Assembly (NCBI RefSeq): GCF_020404845.1
Contig: NZ_JAIOJZ010000055.1
Span: 1-51,013, forward strand
Source: Streptomyces hyderabadensis
GTDB taxonomy: Bacteria; Actinomycetota; Actinomycetes; Streptomycetales; Streptomycetaceae
DNA length: 51,013 nucleotides
Direction of reading: 5' to 3'
Below, piece after piece: positions 40,529 through 48,329 of the stretch; the first letter of the stretch is position 1, and each line of letters starts with the position of its first letter. The position numbers and the translations under genes were made by a program. The notes beneath the pieces were generated by a model. The model did no database searches and was not told the DNA's origin. It saw only the letters and a list, made by a program, of their open reading frames with translations.

Positions 40529-41341
40529 ATGGCGAATTCGAAGCTCGGCGGAGAACTCCATCAGCAGCGTGGCACAGCCGAAAACTACGGCCTGGACGCA
40601 GCGCGCTACGATCGCACCCGGCCCCGTTATCCAGATGGTCTGGTGGACCGTATCGCGCGGTCGTGCCCGGGTAATGAGCTACTGAATGTAGGCGCGGGCA
40701 CGGGCATCGAGGCACGTCAATTCCAGGCGGCCGGATGCACGGTTCTCGGAGTGGAGCCGGATGCCCGGATGGCGGATTTCGCGCGGGCCCACGGAACGGA
40801 AATCGAAATCGCGCGCTTCGAGGAATGGGACGCGGCGGACCGGCGCTTCGACGGCATCATCTCGGGCCAGGCATGGCACTGGGTCGACCCCGAGGCGGGT
40901 GCGGCCAAGGCGGCGTCGGTGCTGCGCCCGTCGGGACGCTTCGCCGCGTTCTGGAACGTCGCGGAGCCCCCGGCGGAGGTCCGCGAGGCCTTCCGGAAGA
41001 TCTACGTCGAGGTGGTGCCGGACGCGCTGGCCACGCGGGCCTACAGCATGCCGGCGCCGCCGGTCAGCAGCTCGCCGCTGCTCACCAAGACCATCGAGGG
41101 CATCCGCAAGGCCGGGGGGTTGTTCGGTGAGCCCGAGCAGTGGCAGTTCGAGTGGGAGTACGTCTACAGCAAGGACGAGTGGCTCGACCAGCTGCCCACC
41201 CAGGGGGACCACGGCCAGTTCGAGCCCGAGAAGCTGGAGCGGGTGCTGACGGAGGTCGGCGCCGCGATCGACGCCATGGGCGGCAGCTTCGACATGAAGT
41301 ACACCGCCGTCGCGGTCACCGCGACGCGTCCCGCGTCCTAG
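40529..41341 (+). CDS. SAM-dependent methyltransferase (class I), paralogue of the one at 17855
   Basis: 270 residues. Motif I is LLNVGAGTGIEARQFQAAGC and the acidic residue is in VLGVEPDARM. The blocks ARYDRTRPRYPDGLVDR, SGQAWHWVDPEAG, YSKDEWLDQLPTQGDHG and IDAMGGSFDMKY have close counterparts in the protein at 17855-18676, so the two are paralogues along their whole length. Its substrate is unknown. It is transcribed alone from a promoter with its own operator, unlike its paralogue in the long operon, and is the last gene I assign to the cluster. Confidence 0.85.
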   Translation: MANSKLGGELHQQRGTAENYGLDAARYDRTRPRYPDGLVDRIARSCPGNELLNVGAGTGIEARQFQAAGCTVLGVEPDARMADFARAHGTEIEIARFEEWDAADRRFDGIISGQAWHWVDPEAGAAKAASVLRPSGRFAAFWNVAEPPAEVREAFRKIYVEVVPDALATRAYSMPAPPVSSSPLLTKTIEGIRKAGGLFGEPEQWQFEWEYVYSKDEWLDQLPTQGDHGQFEPEKLERVLTEVGAAIDAMGGSFDMKYTAVAVTATRPAS

Positions 41342-41390
41342 CCGGGAGTGCGCCGGAAGGGCACCTGAGCATCCTCCGCCCGGCAGCGCC

Positions 41391-41425
41391 GCCGCCCCCG
41401 ACCGACAGTCCGGTCCGGGGGCGGC
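41391..41425 (+). terminator. GC-rich terminator hairpin at the right edge of the cluster
   Basis: GCCGCCCCCGACC pairs with GGTCCGGGGGCGGC, leaving one bulged base and an 8-base loop. It lies 50 bases after the methyltransferase stop. The rest of the gap 41426-41632 holds no gene. Confidence 0.7.
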
Positions 41426-41632
41426 AGCCTTTCGTGGTCGCGCCCCGCCCAGGTCGGACAGCACCGCCGCCGCCGTGTCGGCGAGCAGGTCCAGCGTGCG
41501 CAGCAGGCCGGCCCGGGCCGGCTGCGTCGGCCGGCCGGCACGCAGCGTCCCGGTCGGCTTGCCGCCCGGGCGACCGATGAGTTTCGGTCTCTCGGCCGGT
41601 CTCCCCTCGTGACGCCTAGGAAAGGAACCGTC

Positions 41633-42238
41633 ATGTCGGAGCTTCTGGTCGACTTCATCACCTCCCTCGACGGCTACGCGTCGGGAGAGGGATGGCCCGG
41701 GTTCTGGGGTCTGGAGGGCCCGGAGTACCTCGCATGGCTCGGGGAGCAGCCCGAGGTCACCTATCTGATGGGAGCGAACACCTACCGCCTGATGTCGGGC
41801 TTCGCCGCGGGCGAGGTCCCCAGTGGCCAGGACGAGTTCCGGCCCGAGGAAGAGGAGTCCGTCGACGAGCTGACCCGAGCGTCCAAGGTGGTGTTCTCCT
41901 CCTCGCTCGAGGATCCGCTGAAGTGGGCCAACTCCACGCTCGTCCGCGACGACGCCGTCGAGGCGGTCCGCGCCATGAAGTCGGACGGCTCGGGGCTGCT
42001 CAGCACGATCGGCAGCATCAGCCTGTGCCGGTCCCTGCTGCGTGCCGGACTCGTCGACCGCTTCCGGGTCGTGATGTTCCCGGTGATCACCGGCGCCACG
42101 GGCGCGGAACGCATCTACGACGGCTATCCGGATGTCGCCCTCGACATGATCGAGCACCGCACCTTCGACGGCCGCATCCAACTGGTCGAGTACAAGCCCC
42201 GCGTGCTCGAACACCCGCCGCTCGGCGCCCCCGCGTGA
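41633..42238 (+). CDS. Dihydrofolate reductase-fold (RibD C-terminal-like) protein
   Basis: 201 residues. It begins LLVDFITSLDGYASGEGWPG, the typical start of the family of stand-alone RibD/DHFR-like proteins common in actinomycetes, followed by TYLMGANTYRLM and a C-terminal half with STIGSISLCRSLLRAGLVD and FRVVMFPVITG. Such proteins are NADPH-binding reductases whose substrates are mostly unknown. The ATG at 41633 has GGAAAGGAA at good spacing. I see no tie to the cluster; it is convergent with the GNAT gene. Confidence 0.8.
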   Translation: MSELLVDFITSLDGYASGEGWPGFWGLEGPEYLAWLGEQPEVTYLMGANTYRLMSGFAAGEVPSGQDEFRPEEEESVDELTRASKVVFSSSLEDPLKWANSTLVRDDAVEAVRAMKSDGSGLLSTIGSISLCRSLLRAGLVDRFRVVMFPVITGATGAERIYDGYPDVALDMIEHRTFDGRIQLVEYKPRVLEHPPLGAPA

Positions 42239-42295
42239 CACCGCCCCGTCCACCGGCCCCGGCGGTGGTCGCGGTCCGCCTCCTTCGCCCGGCCG

Positions 42296-43003
42296 TCACG
42301 GGGTCCTGAAGCCCCGGAAGGTGACCGGCCTTCGGGTCTTGAAGCCGAGCCGTTCGTACAAGGCGATCGCACTGGCGTTCGCCTCGGCCACATGCAGGAA
42401 CGGACGATCACCGCGCGCCACCATGCGGGCGGCGAGTGCGCCGACGAGGCGGGCGGCGTGGCCCTGCCCGCGCGCCTCGGCAGCGGTGCAGACGGCGCTG
42501 ATCTCGGTCCAGCCCGCAGGGCGCAGTCGTTCCCCGGCCATCGCCACCAGGGTGCCGTCGATCCGGACGCCCAGGTAGGTGCCGAGTTCAGGGGTGCGGG
42601 GCCAGAACGGCCCCGGCTTGGTCCGGGCGGCGAGATCCAGCATCTCGGGCACGCTGTCCGCGTCCAGTTCGACCACGTCGGTGCCGGACGGGGCGCCCGG
42701 CCGGCCGGGGCGGCCGTCGCCGGGCCAGATCATCTGGCGGCCCTCGAGGCTGAAGACCGGCTCCCAGGTCGCCGGCGGAACGGCAGGGCAGTCGAACAGG
42801 TCGGCGAAGGCGCCCGGACCGAGCAGCCGGGCCAGGTCGGCCCAGTCCTCCGCGTCCGGGGCGGCGGACACGGAGGAGAAGGTCGCCACGTCGGTGGGAT
42901 AGGTGGCGGCCCGGCCGAGCCGCCGGGCCAGGTGCGCGTGCCGGCCGCCGAGCGACTGGCCCACCGGGTCGTCGAGGACCGGGTCGTCGTCGTTCGCGAT
43001 CAT
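42296..43003 (-). CDS. GNAT-family N-acetyltransferase
   Basis: 235 residues from the ATG at 43003 behind GGAGAGGAAG. The C-terminal half is a GNAT/FR47-type domain: MAGERLRPAGWTEISAVCTA, then the acetyl-CoA loop EARGQGHAARLVGALAARM, and ANASAIALYERLGFKTRR. The N-terminal half is a less conserved extension. The acceptor is unknown. A short hairpin (CCACCG/CGGTGG, 42250-42268) lies between it and the convergent DHFR-fold gene. Confidence 0.85.
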   Translation of the reverse strand: MIANDDDPVLDDPVGQSLGGRHAHLARRLGRAATYPTDVATFSSVSAAPDAEDWADLARLLGPGAFADLFDCPAVPPATWEPVFSLEGRQMIWPGDGRPGRPGAPSGTDVVELDADSVPEMLDLAARTKPGPFWPRTPELGTYLGVRIDGTLVAMAGERLRPAGWTEISAVCTAAEARGQGHAARLVGALAARMVARGDRPFLHVAEANASAIALYERLGFKTRRPVTFRGFRTP

Positions 43004-43065
43004 GCTCTTCCTCTCCTGGTGGGGCGCGGCGCCGTGGTCCGGTGCGCGAGCCGCACCGCACGAGG

Positions 43066-43686
43066 TCAAGGCCGGGCCGAGGCGACCTTCAGTCCGAATC
43101 CGATCAGTACGGTCCCCGTGGCACGGTCCATGGCCCGGCGTACGGCCGGCTTCTCGAAGAAGGAGCGGGCTTTGGCCAGCAGCAGGACGTACGCACCGAG
43201 CCAGACCGCGGTGAGCACCGCGTGTACGAGGACCAGCAGGGCCATGCCGCGGTGCGGAGAGAGCCCGGCCGGGGCCAGCGTCGGCAGCAGACCCGTGTAG
43301 AACACGGCGATCTTCGGATTGAAGACGTTGCTCACCAGACCCGTCCGCCAGGGGTTGCCGCGAGGCGGGGCGAGGGCCGCTGCCGGCGCCCGCGACCGGT
43401 CGCGGCGGCTCTGGCGCAGCGCCTGGACACCGAGGAAGACGAGATAGGCGGCGCCGGCCAGCCTGACCACCGTGTAGGCGGTGGCGGACGCGGCCAGGAC
43501 GGTGGCGAGGCCGGCCACCGCGAGCACGCCCCAGACCAGCAGCCCCGCGGTGATCCCGCCCACGGTCCGCAGCCCGTCCTGCCAGCCGGACGCGACGGCC
43601 CGCCTGGTCACGACGGCCATGTCCGGACCGGGGACCATGGTCAGGACGGCCAGCACACCGACGGCGGTCAGGAACTGTACGAGCAT
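43066..43686 (-). CDS. LysE/RhtB-family amino-acid exporter
   Basis: 206 residues with about six hydrophobic segments. The N-terminus has LTMVPGPDMAVVTRRAVASG, the family signature with the conserved P-G-P-D, and LVSNVFNPKIAVFYTGLLPT in the middle. Members export amino acids or related small metabolites through the cytoplasmic membrane. It is divergent from the sigma-factor gene 63 bases away. It could export a small compound but is a general housekeeping family. Confidence 0.88.
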   Translation of the reverse strand: MLVQFLTAVGVLAVLTMVPGPDMAVVTRRAVASGWQDGLRTVGGITAGLLVWGVLAVAGLATVLAASATAYTVVRLAGAAYLVFLGVQALRQSRRDRSRAPAAALAPPRGNPWRTGLVSNVFNPKIAVFYTGLLPTLAPAGLSPHRGMALLVLVHAVLTAVWLGAYVLLLAKARSFFEKPAVRRAMDRATGTVLIGFGLKVASARP

Positions 43687-43749
43687 GGCCCCAGTCTCAC
43701 ATCCGGGACCGGTGGGAACCTTCGGCCGGGTGCCGGACACGGACGGAGT

Positions 43750-44394
43750 ATGGAACTGAACGACGCTGATCCCGCCGTGCCGGTCGGCGGGACGTCCGAC
43801 CGGGAGCTGTGGGCGAGGGCCGTCGACGGCGATCGTGAGGCGTTCGGCCGGATCTTCGACCGGCACGGAAAGGCCGTCTACAACCATCTGTTCCGGCGCA
43901 CGGCCGACTGGTCCGAGGCCGAAGACCTCACGTCGGCCGTGTTCCTGCACGCCTGGCGCCGGCGGAAGGAGACGGTGCTCGACCGGGACTCCGCGCTGCC
44001 GTGGCTGCTGGGCATAGCCAACGGCCAGGTGTCGAACACCAGGCGGCGGCTGCGACGGGCCGAGGCGTTGCTGCACCGGCTCGTCCAGCACGAGGAGCCG
44101 GCGGGCGACCACGCGGACCGGGTCGCCGGCCGGGTCGACGACGAGCGCCGCATGTCGGAGATCCACCGGGCGCTGGCCCGGCTGCCGCGGCACGAACGCG
44201 AGGTCGTCGAGCTGTGCGTCTGGTCCGGCCTGGACCAGCAGGCGGCCGCGGCCGTGCTGAAGGTGGCGGTCGGCACCGTGAAGTCCCGACTGCACCGGGC
44301 GCGGCGGCGGCTGGGCGCCGACCTCGGCACAGCCGCGGATCCGCCGCCGTTCAGTTCCGCGCATCCCGTCAACGCGAAGGAGGTCGCACGATGA
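43750..44394 (+). CDS. ECF-type RNA polymerase sigma factor
   Basis: 214 residues. Region 2 is EAFGRIFDRHGKAVYNHLFR and AEDLTSAVFLHAWRRR. Region 4 is ALARLPRHEREVVELCVWSG followed by LDQQAAAAVLKVAVGTVKSR, a standard sigma-70 region 4 helix-turn-helix. It overlaps the downstream membrane-protein gene (ATGA), as sigma/anti-sigma pairs usually do. The ATG at 43750 has GGACGGAG just upstream. Confidence 0.88.
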   Translation: MELNDADPAVPVGGTSDRELWARAVDGDREAFGRIFDRHGKAVYNHLFRRTADWSEAEDLTSAVFLHAWRRRKETVLDRDSALPWLLGIANGQVSNTRRRLRRAEALLHRLVQHEEPAGDHADRVAGRVDDERRMSEIHRALARLPRHEREVVELCVWSGLDQQAAAAVLKVAVGTVKSRLHRARRRLGADLGTAADPPPFSSAHPVNAKEVAR

Positions 44395-45272
44395 ATGACC
44401 CGCAGGGCATTCCCGCGGCTCCTTCCGATCGTGATCTGCCGGACCACCGGCGGACCCGAGAGGAACTACTGATGAAGATCGGTCCACAGGACAACGGGGC
44501 CTCGCTGCGCCGCAGATGGGGCGTGCCGCTCGGGGTCGCCACCGGAGTGACGGCGGTGAGCCTCGCGGCCGTGGTCGTCCTCGGCGGGACGGGGGACGCC
44601 GGGCCGAAGACCACCGGCCCCGCACGCGGCGGCGCGAGCCCGGCCGGCTCCGCCCCGGCCTCCGCTCCGAGCGCGGCGTCCTCGCCCGGCGGGGCCTCGG
44701 CCGAGGCCGGCTTCACCATCACCGACGCGACGACGACCCCGATCGACGCCCGGACCGTCACCCGGATCCTCTCCTCCTGCCTGGGGCCGGACGCGTCGCG
44801 GTACCACTCCGTCGTCGCGGTCCGTACGCCGCTCGCCTCGGCGGACTGGGACGGCGTGGTCGTGGCCGTCGACTCCGCCGGACAGTACGTGCAGTGCCAG
44901 TCGAAGGGCGACAAGGGCACCAGCCAGGACTCCCCGCCCACGTTCATCAACGACCGCCTGTGGGGCACCGGTCGGGTCGTCGAGTACTTCGACTCCATGA
45001 TGGTGCCCGCGGGGGAGGGGAAGTACCTCATGCTGGGCGCCGGGCACTACTCGTCCGACGTCGCCAGGATCACCGTCAGTTACGGCGACGACCCGAAGGA
45101 GTACCCGGCTCGCATGGCGGGCGGCGCGTTCGTCTACGGTGCCGCCCTTTCCCCGGACACCCCTCCCGGCCCGCGCTACCTGGGCCCGAGCCCCTACGTC
45201 CATGCCTACGACGCGTCCGGCAAGGAGATCTACGACCAGGCCGAGGACCCGAAGTTCACCGGCGACGAATAG
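44391..45272 (+). CDS. Membrane-anchored protein, likely partner of the ECF sigma factor
   Basis: 293 residues with one hydrophobic segment near residues 44-65 (WGVPLGVATGVTAVSLAAVV), a Ser/Ala/Pro-rich linker (about 70-105) and a large C-terminal domain outside the membrane with SSCLGPDASRYHSVVAVRTP and a second Cys in YVQCQSKGDKG. The cytoplasmic N-terminus is short and contains EELLMKIGPQDNG, with no zinc-binding anti-sigma motif. Overlap with the sigma gene suggests that it senses something outside the cell and controls the sigma factor, but the protein itself belongs to no family I recognise. Confidence 0.65.
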   Translation: MNDPQGIPAAPSDRDLPDHRRTREELLMKIGPQDNGASLRRRWGVPLGVATGVTAVSLAAVVVLGGTGDAGPKTTGPARGGASPAGSAPASAPSAASSPGGASAEAGFTITDATTTPIDARTVTRILSSCLGPDASRYHSVVAVRTPLASADWDGVVVAVDSAGQYVQCQSKGDKGTSQDSPPTFINDRLWGTGRVVEYFDSMMVPAGEGKYLMLGAGHYSSDVARITVSYGDDPKEYPARMAGGAFVYGAALSPDTPPGPRYLGPSPYVHAYDASGKEIYDQAEDPKFTGDE

Positions 45273-45303
45273 TCCGGCCGCCCCTTCCCGCCGTGCGGCT
45301 CAC

Positions 45304-45340
45304 GCGGTCGCTCCCGGTGCCCGGCACCGGGAGCGACCGC
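45304..45340 (+). terminator. Perfect 17-base hairpin terminator
   Basis: Arms GCGGTCGCTCCCGGTGC and GCACCGGGAGCGACCGC around a 3-base loop begin 31 bases after the stop of the membrane protein. It ends the sigma-factor operon. Confidence 0.85.
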
Positions 45341-45535
45341 CGCACCGGCCGGTGATCCGCATCCCGGGGGAGCCCAGCCCCCGCCCGCGCCGCACCCGCG
45401 TCCCACACCCCCTACCGCGGTAGCACTTCCGTCTTGGCTCCCGGGTATGACGCCCGGCGCCCGGCCGTCCGCCCACTGTGTCCTTCGCCGTTGCTCGTCG
45501 TTGCTCGTCGCCCGGCCATGACGGAAAGGACGCTC

Positions 45536-46933
45536 ATGACCACAACCCTGGCTGCCCCGGTCTCCATCGGGAAGGCCGCCGTCGGTGCCCTCGGCATCCT
45601 GGCGCTGTCCACCGGTGCCCTGGAGTCGGTGGTGGCACCGACGATCCCGCTCCTGGAGCGCGAACTGGACATGAGCCAGTCCGAGGGAGCGCTGCTCAGC
45701 ATCGTCCTCCTCGTCACCGGTGCGCTCGTCACCCCGCTGGCCGGCAAGTTCGGCGACCGCTACGGCGGGAAGAAGATCCTGATCCGGCTGATGGCCGTGG
45801 TCTCGGTAGGCGGCACGGTGTCCGCCCTCGCCCCGAACCTGCCCGTACTGCTGGTCGGCCAGGTGTTGCAGGGCGCGATGATCGGTGCGCTGCCCCTGTC
45901 GTTCATCGTGGTCCGCAAACACCTCCCACCCGGGGAGTCCAAGGTCGCCATCGGTGTGGTCAGCGGACTCTTCGTCGGCGGGTCGATGGTCGGCATGCTG
46001 TCGGCCGGTCCGGTGGCGGAACAGCTCTCCCGGCACTGGATGTTCGCGCTGCCGACGATCGCGGTCGCCGGGGCCACCCTGCTCGTGCACCGGCTGATGC
46101 CGGCCGATCCGCCGGGCCGGACGGACGGTGCCGGGATCGACTGGCCCGGCCTGCTGCTCCTGAGCGGGACGCTGGTCACCCTGATGCTCGTCCTCGCGCT
46201 GGCGCCCGAGGCCGGATCACTGCCGCTTCCGCTGCTCGCTCTCGTCGTCCTCCTGGCCGTCCTCGTCACCGCATGGGTGAAGGCGGAACGGCGTGCGGCC
46301 GCGCCGATGATCGACCTGCGCATGCTGGCCCGGCCCGCCATCTGGAAGGCGTGCGTGCTGACGTTCGTGATCTGCCTCGGCGCCACGATGGCGGTCTATC
46401 TCGTTCCGCAGCTGCTCGACGAACGCGGGGACGGCTACGGGTTCGGCGCCGGCGCCACCGAGATCGGCTTCTACCTGCTGCCCGGCGCCGTCGCCGCGGC
46501 GCTGGCCGGTCCGCTCGGCGGGATCGGGGACCGGCGCTTCGGCTCGCGCGCCGTGGTCACCACCGGCGTCGTCATGATGGCCGCCGGTCTGCTCGCCGTG
46601 GCGGCGGTGCACAACGAGGTCTGGCACCTGGTCGTCGGCAAGGTGCTGATCGCGCTGGCGAACGGCCTGTGCGTCACGGCCATGATGACCAGCACCGCCA
46701 CCGCCGTCGACCCGGCCGACACCGGCATCGCCACCAGCCTGATCCTGGTCAGCCGCGTACTCGGCTCCGCCGTCGGCGGGCAGCTCGGCGGCGCGCTGCT
46801 CACCGCAGGAACCCCCGCCGGTTCGGAGGTCGCGGCCGAATGGGCCTACGTCACCGGCTTCGTCGTCGCCGGCATCGTCGTCCTGCCGGCCCTGTTCGTC
46901 GCCCGCACCATGAGCAAAGGAGTCACGTCATGA
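45536..46933 (+). CDS. MFS drug-efflux-type transporter
   Basis: 465 residues with about 14 hydrophobic segments, of the DHA2-like major-facilitator type. The conserved loop after helix 2 is AGKFGDRYGGKKILIRLM, and ESVVAPTIPLLERELDMS matches the first periplasmic loop region. It is the only drug-type exporter in the window; it lies 4 kb outside the inferred cluster, so a link to the product is open. The ATG at 45536 follows GGAAAGGA. Its stop overlaps the monooxygenase start (ATGA). Confidence 0.88.
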   Translation: MTTTLAAPVSIGKAAVGALGILALSTGALESVVAPTIPLLERELDMSQSEGALLSIVLLVTGALVTPLAGKFGDRYGGKKILIRLMAVVSVGGTVSALAPNLPVLLVGQVLQGAMIGALPLSFIVVRKHLPPGESKVAIGVVSGLFVGGSMVGMLSAGPVAEQLSRHWMFALPTIAVAGATLLVHRLMPADPPGRTDGAGIDWPGLLLLSGTLVTLMLVLALAPEAGSLPLPLLALVVLLAVLVTAWVKAERRAAAPMIDLRMLARPAIWKACVLTFVICLGATMAVYLVPQLLDERGDGYGFGAGATEIGFYLLPGAVAAALAGPLGGIGDRRFGSRAVVTTGVVMMAAGLLAVAAVHNEVWHLVVGKVLIALANGLCVTAMMTSTATAVDPADTGIATSLILVSRVLGSAVGGQLGGALLTAGTPAGSEVAAEWAYVTGFVVAGIVVLPALFVARTMSKGVTS

Positions 46934-48123
46934 CCCGCACCGCACCGAGGCGCACCGTCCTGATCTCCGGCGCCGGCATCGCCGGTTGCGCCCTGGCCTT
47001 CTGGCTCAACCGCCACGGCTACGGGGTCACCGTGGTGGAGCGGGCCGGCACCCTCCGCAGCGGCGGATACCCCATCGACGTCCGCGGCACCGCACTCGAC
47101 GTCGTGGAGCGGATGGGGATCCTGCCGCAGCTGCGCGACGCGCACGTCGACCTGCGCCGGATCACCTTCCTCGACGGGGACGGCGAGGAGGTGACCTCGC
47201 TCCACCCGCACACCGTCACCGGCGGGGTGACCGGACGGGACCTGGAGATCCGGCGCGGCGACCTGACCGACGCGCTGTACAGGGCGGTCAGGGACGACGT
47301 GGAGTTCCTCTTCAACGACTCCGTCGACACCCTCGACCAGACCGGGCACGGAGTCGACGTCACCTTCCACGGCGGCGGCAGCCGCCGGTTCGACCTGGTC
47401 TTCGGCGCGGACGGCACGCACTCGCGCACCCGCGAGATGCTGGTCGGACCCGAGGAGCGGTTCCACCGCCATCTCGGCTACTGCTTCGCCGTGTTCACCA
47501 TGCCCAACACCCTCGGCCTGTCCCACGAGACGGTGATGTGGAACGCCCCGGGCAGGGCCGCGGCCGTCTACGCGGTGGGCGCCGACGAGGAGGTGCACGC
47601 CTTCCTGAACTTCGCCCAGCCGGACCCGCCCCGCGACGCCTTCGCCGACCCGGACGCCCGACGAGCCCTGCTCACCGACGTCTTCGCCGACGCCGGCTGG
47701 GAGGTCCCGGGCATCCTGGGCGCCCTCCGCGACGCGGACGACGTGTTCTTCGACGCGGTCGGCCAGATCCGGATGCCGCGCTGGACCAGCGGCCGGGTCG
47801 CACTGCTGGGCGACGCCGCGTACGCGCCCTCGTTCCTCACCGGCCAGGGCACCAGCCTCGCCCTGGTCGGCGCGTACATGCTCGCCGCATCCCTCGCCGA
47901 CCGGGACCACGCCGAGGGCTTCGCCGCCTACGAGCACGCCACCCGTGACTTCGTGACCCTGAACCAGGACCTGGTCGGCGAGGGCGGCGCCACACTCTTC
48001 CCGACCACCGCCCAGGCCCTGGAGCAGCGCAACGCCCGGCTGCGCGGGCTCGGCAGCATGCCCGCCCCGCGACCCCGGCCGGCCCATTCGGCCCTGGCCC
48101 TGCCGTCCTTCGGCGGCCGCTGA
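46930..48123 (+). CDS. FAD-dependent monooxygenase (TetX/PgaE-like)
   Basis: 397 residues. N-terminal dinucleotide fold VLISGAGIAGCALAFWLNRH, DG motif LVFGADGTHSRTRE, and GD motif VALLGDAAYAPSFLTGQGTS. The length and these motifs match class A flavin hydroxylases, including enzymes that inactivate tetracyclines or rifamycins. Coupling to an MFS pump suggests a two-gene detoxification unit, a known pairing in actinomycetes. A role in tailoring the cluster product cannot be excluded, but the position beyond unrelated genes argues against it. Confidence 0.85.
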   Translation: MTRTAPRRTVLISGAGIAGCALAFWLNRHGYGVTVVERAGTLRSGGYPIDVRGTALDVVERMGILPQLRDAHVDLRRITFLDGDGEEVTSLHPHTVTGGVTGRDLEIRRGDLTDALYRAVRDDVEFLFNDSVDTLDQTGHGVDVTFHGGGSRRFDLVFGADGTHSRTREMLVGPEERFHRHLGYCFAVFTMPNTLGLSHETVMWNAPGRAAAVYAVGADEEVHAFLNFAQPDPPRDAFADPDARRALLTDVFADAGWEVPGILGALRDADDVFFDAVGQIRMPRWTSGRVALLGDAAYAPSFLTGQGTSLALVGAYMLAASLADRDHAEGFAAYEHATRDFVTLNQDLVGEGGATLFPTTAQALEQRNARLRGLGSMPAPRPRPAHSALALPSFGGR

Positions 48124-48162
48124 CTCCGCTCGGTCTCACCAGCTGCGTTGCCCGAGCGGATG

Positions 48163-48195
48163 GGCCCCGGTCACCCCACCAGGGTGGCCGGGGCC
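48163..48195 (+). terminator. Hairpin terminator after the MFS-monooxygenase pair
   Basis: GGCCCCGGTCACCC pairs with GGGTGGCCGGGGCC (one G-T wobble) around a 5-base loop, starting 40 bases after the monooxygenase stop. Confidence 0.75.
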
Positions 48196-48229
48196 GCCCC
48201 GACGAACCCGGCTCACGCCGCCCGACCGG

Positions 48230-48258
48230 TTGACGCATTGGTCCAGACCATCTACGTT
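48230..48258 (+). promoter_or_regulatory. Chitinase promoter with a DasR-type (dre) operator
   Basis: TTGACG (48230-48235), a 17-base spacer and TACGTT (48253-48258) form a good promoter. The spacer contains ATTGGTCCAGACCATC (48237-48252), close to the 16-base dre consensus centred on TGGTCTAGACCA that is bound by the N-acetylglucosamine-responsive repressor DasR in Streptomyces chitinase promoters. Repression that is relieved by chitin breakdown products is therefore expected. Confidence 0.78.
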
Positions 48259-48329
48259 GTGGGCGCTCAACCCCCTCACGCGCACGGTTCACCTCACCCC
48301 TGTACCACCCCACCACCACAGGGAGAGCC

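Larger units (their letters stand above)
1514..41341. other. Biosynthetic gene cluster for a pyrrole-acylated terpenoid glycoside (phenalinolactone-like)
   Basis: Thirty-five genes in this span fit one product: isoprenoid supply (dxs, ispG, GGPP synthase), cyclisation (squalene-cyclase-like, UbiA, FAD monooxygenase), oxidative tailoring (four P450s, a TauD-type oxygenase, an SDR), a 2,3,6-trideoxysugar pathway with glycosyltransferase and sugar O-methyltransferase, and a complete CloN1-N7-like set for 5-methylpyrrole-2-carboxylate. That combination is what is known for phenalinolactones. The boundaries are inferred: the left one from the decayed mobile DNA, the right one from the terminator at 41391-41425 and the change to housekeeping-type genes. 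No class I terpene synthase, PKS, NRPS condensation domain or transporter occurs inside. Confidence 0.85.

Noticed and set aside
1514..41341. Search for a class I terpene synthase, halogenase or PKS genes in the cluster
   Set aside because: No protein shows the class I Asp-rich and NSE motifs together, a flavin halogenase signature, or ketosynthase/AT modules; the only Asp-rich motifs belong to the GGPP synthase and the UbiA protein.
45460..45480. Possible third AGTGGGC/GCCCACT operator before the MFS gene
   Set aside because: Only a six-base half-site (CCCACT) is present with no second arm at the right spacing.
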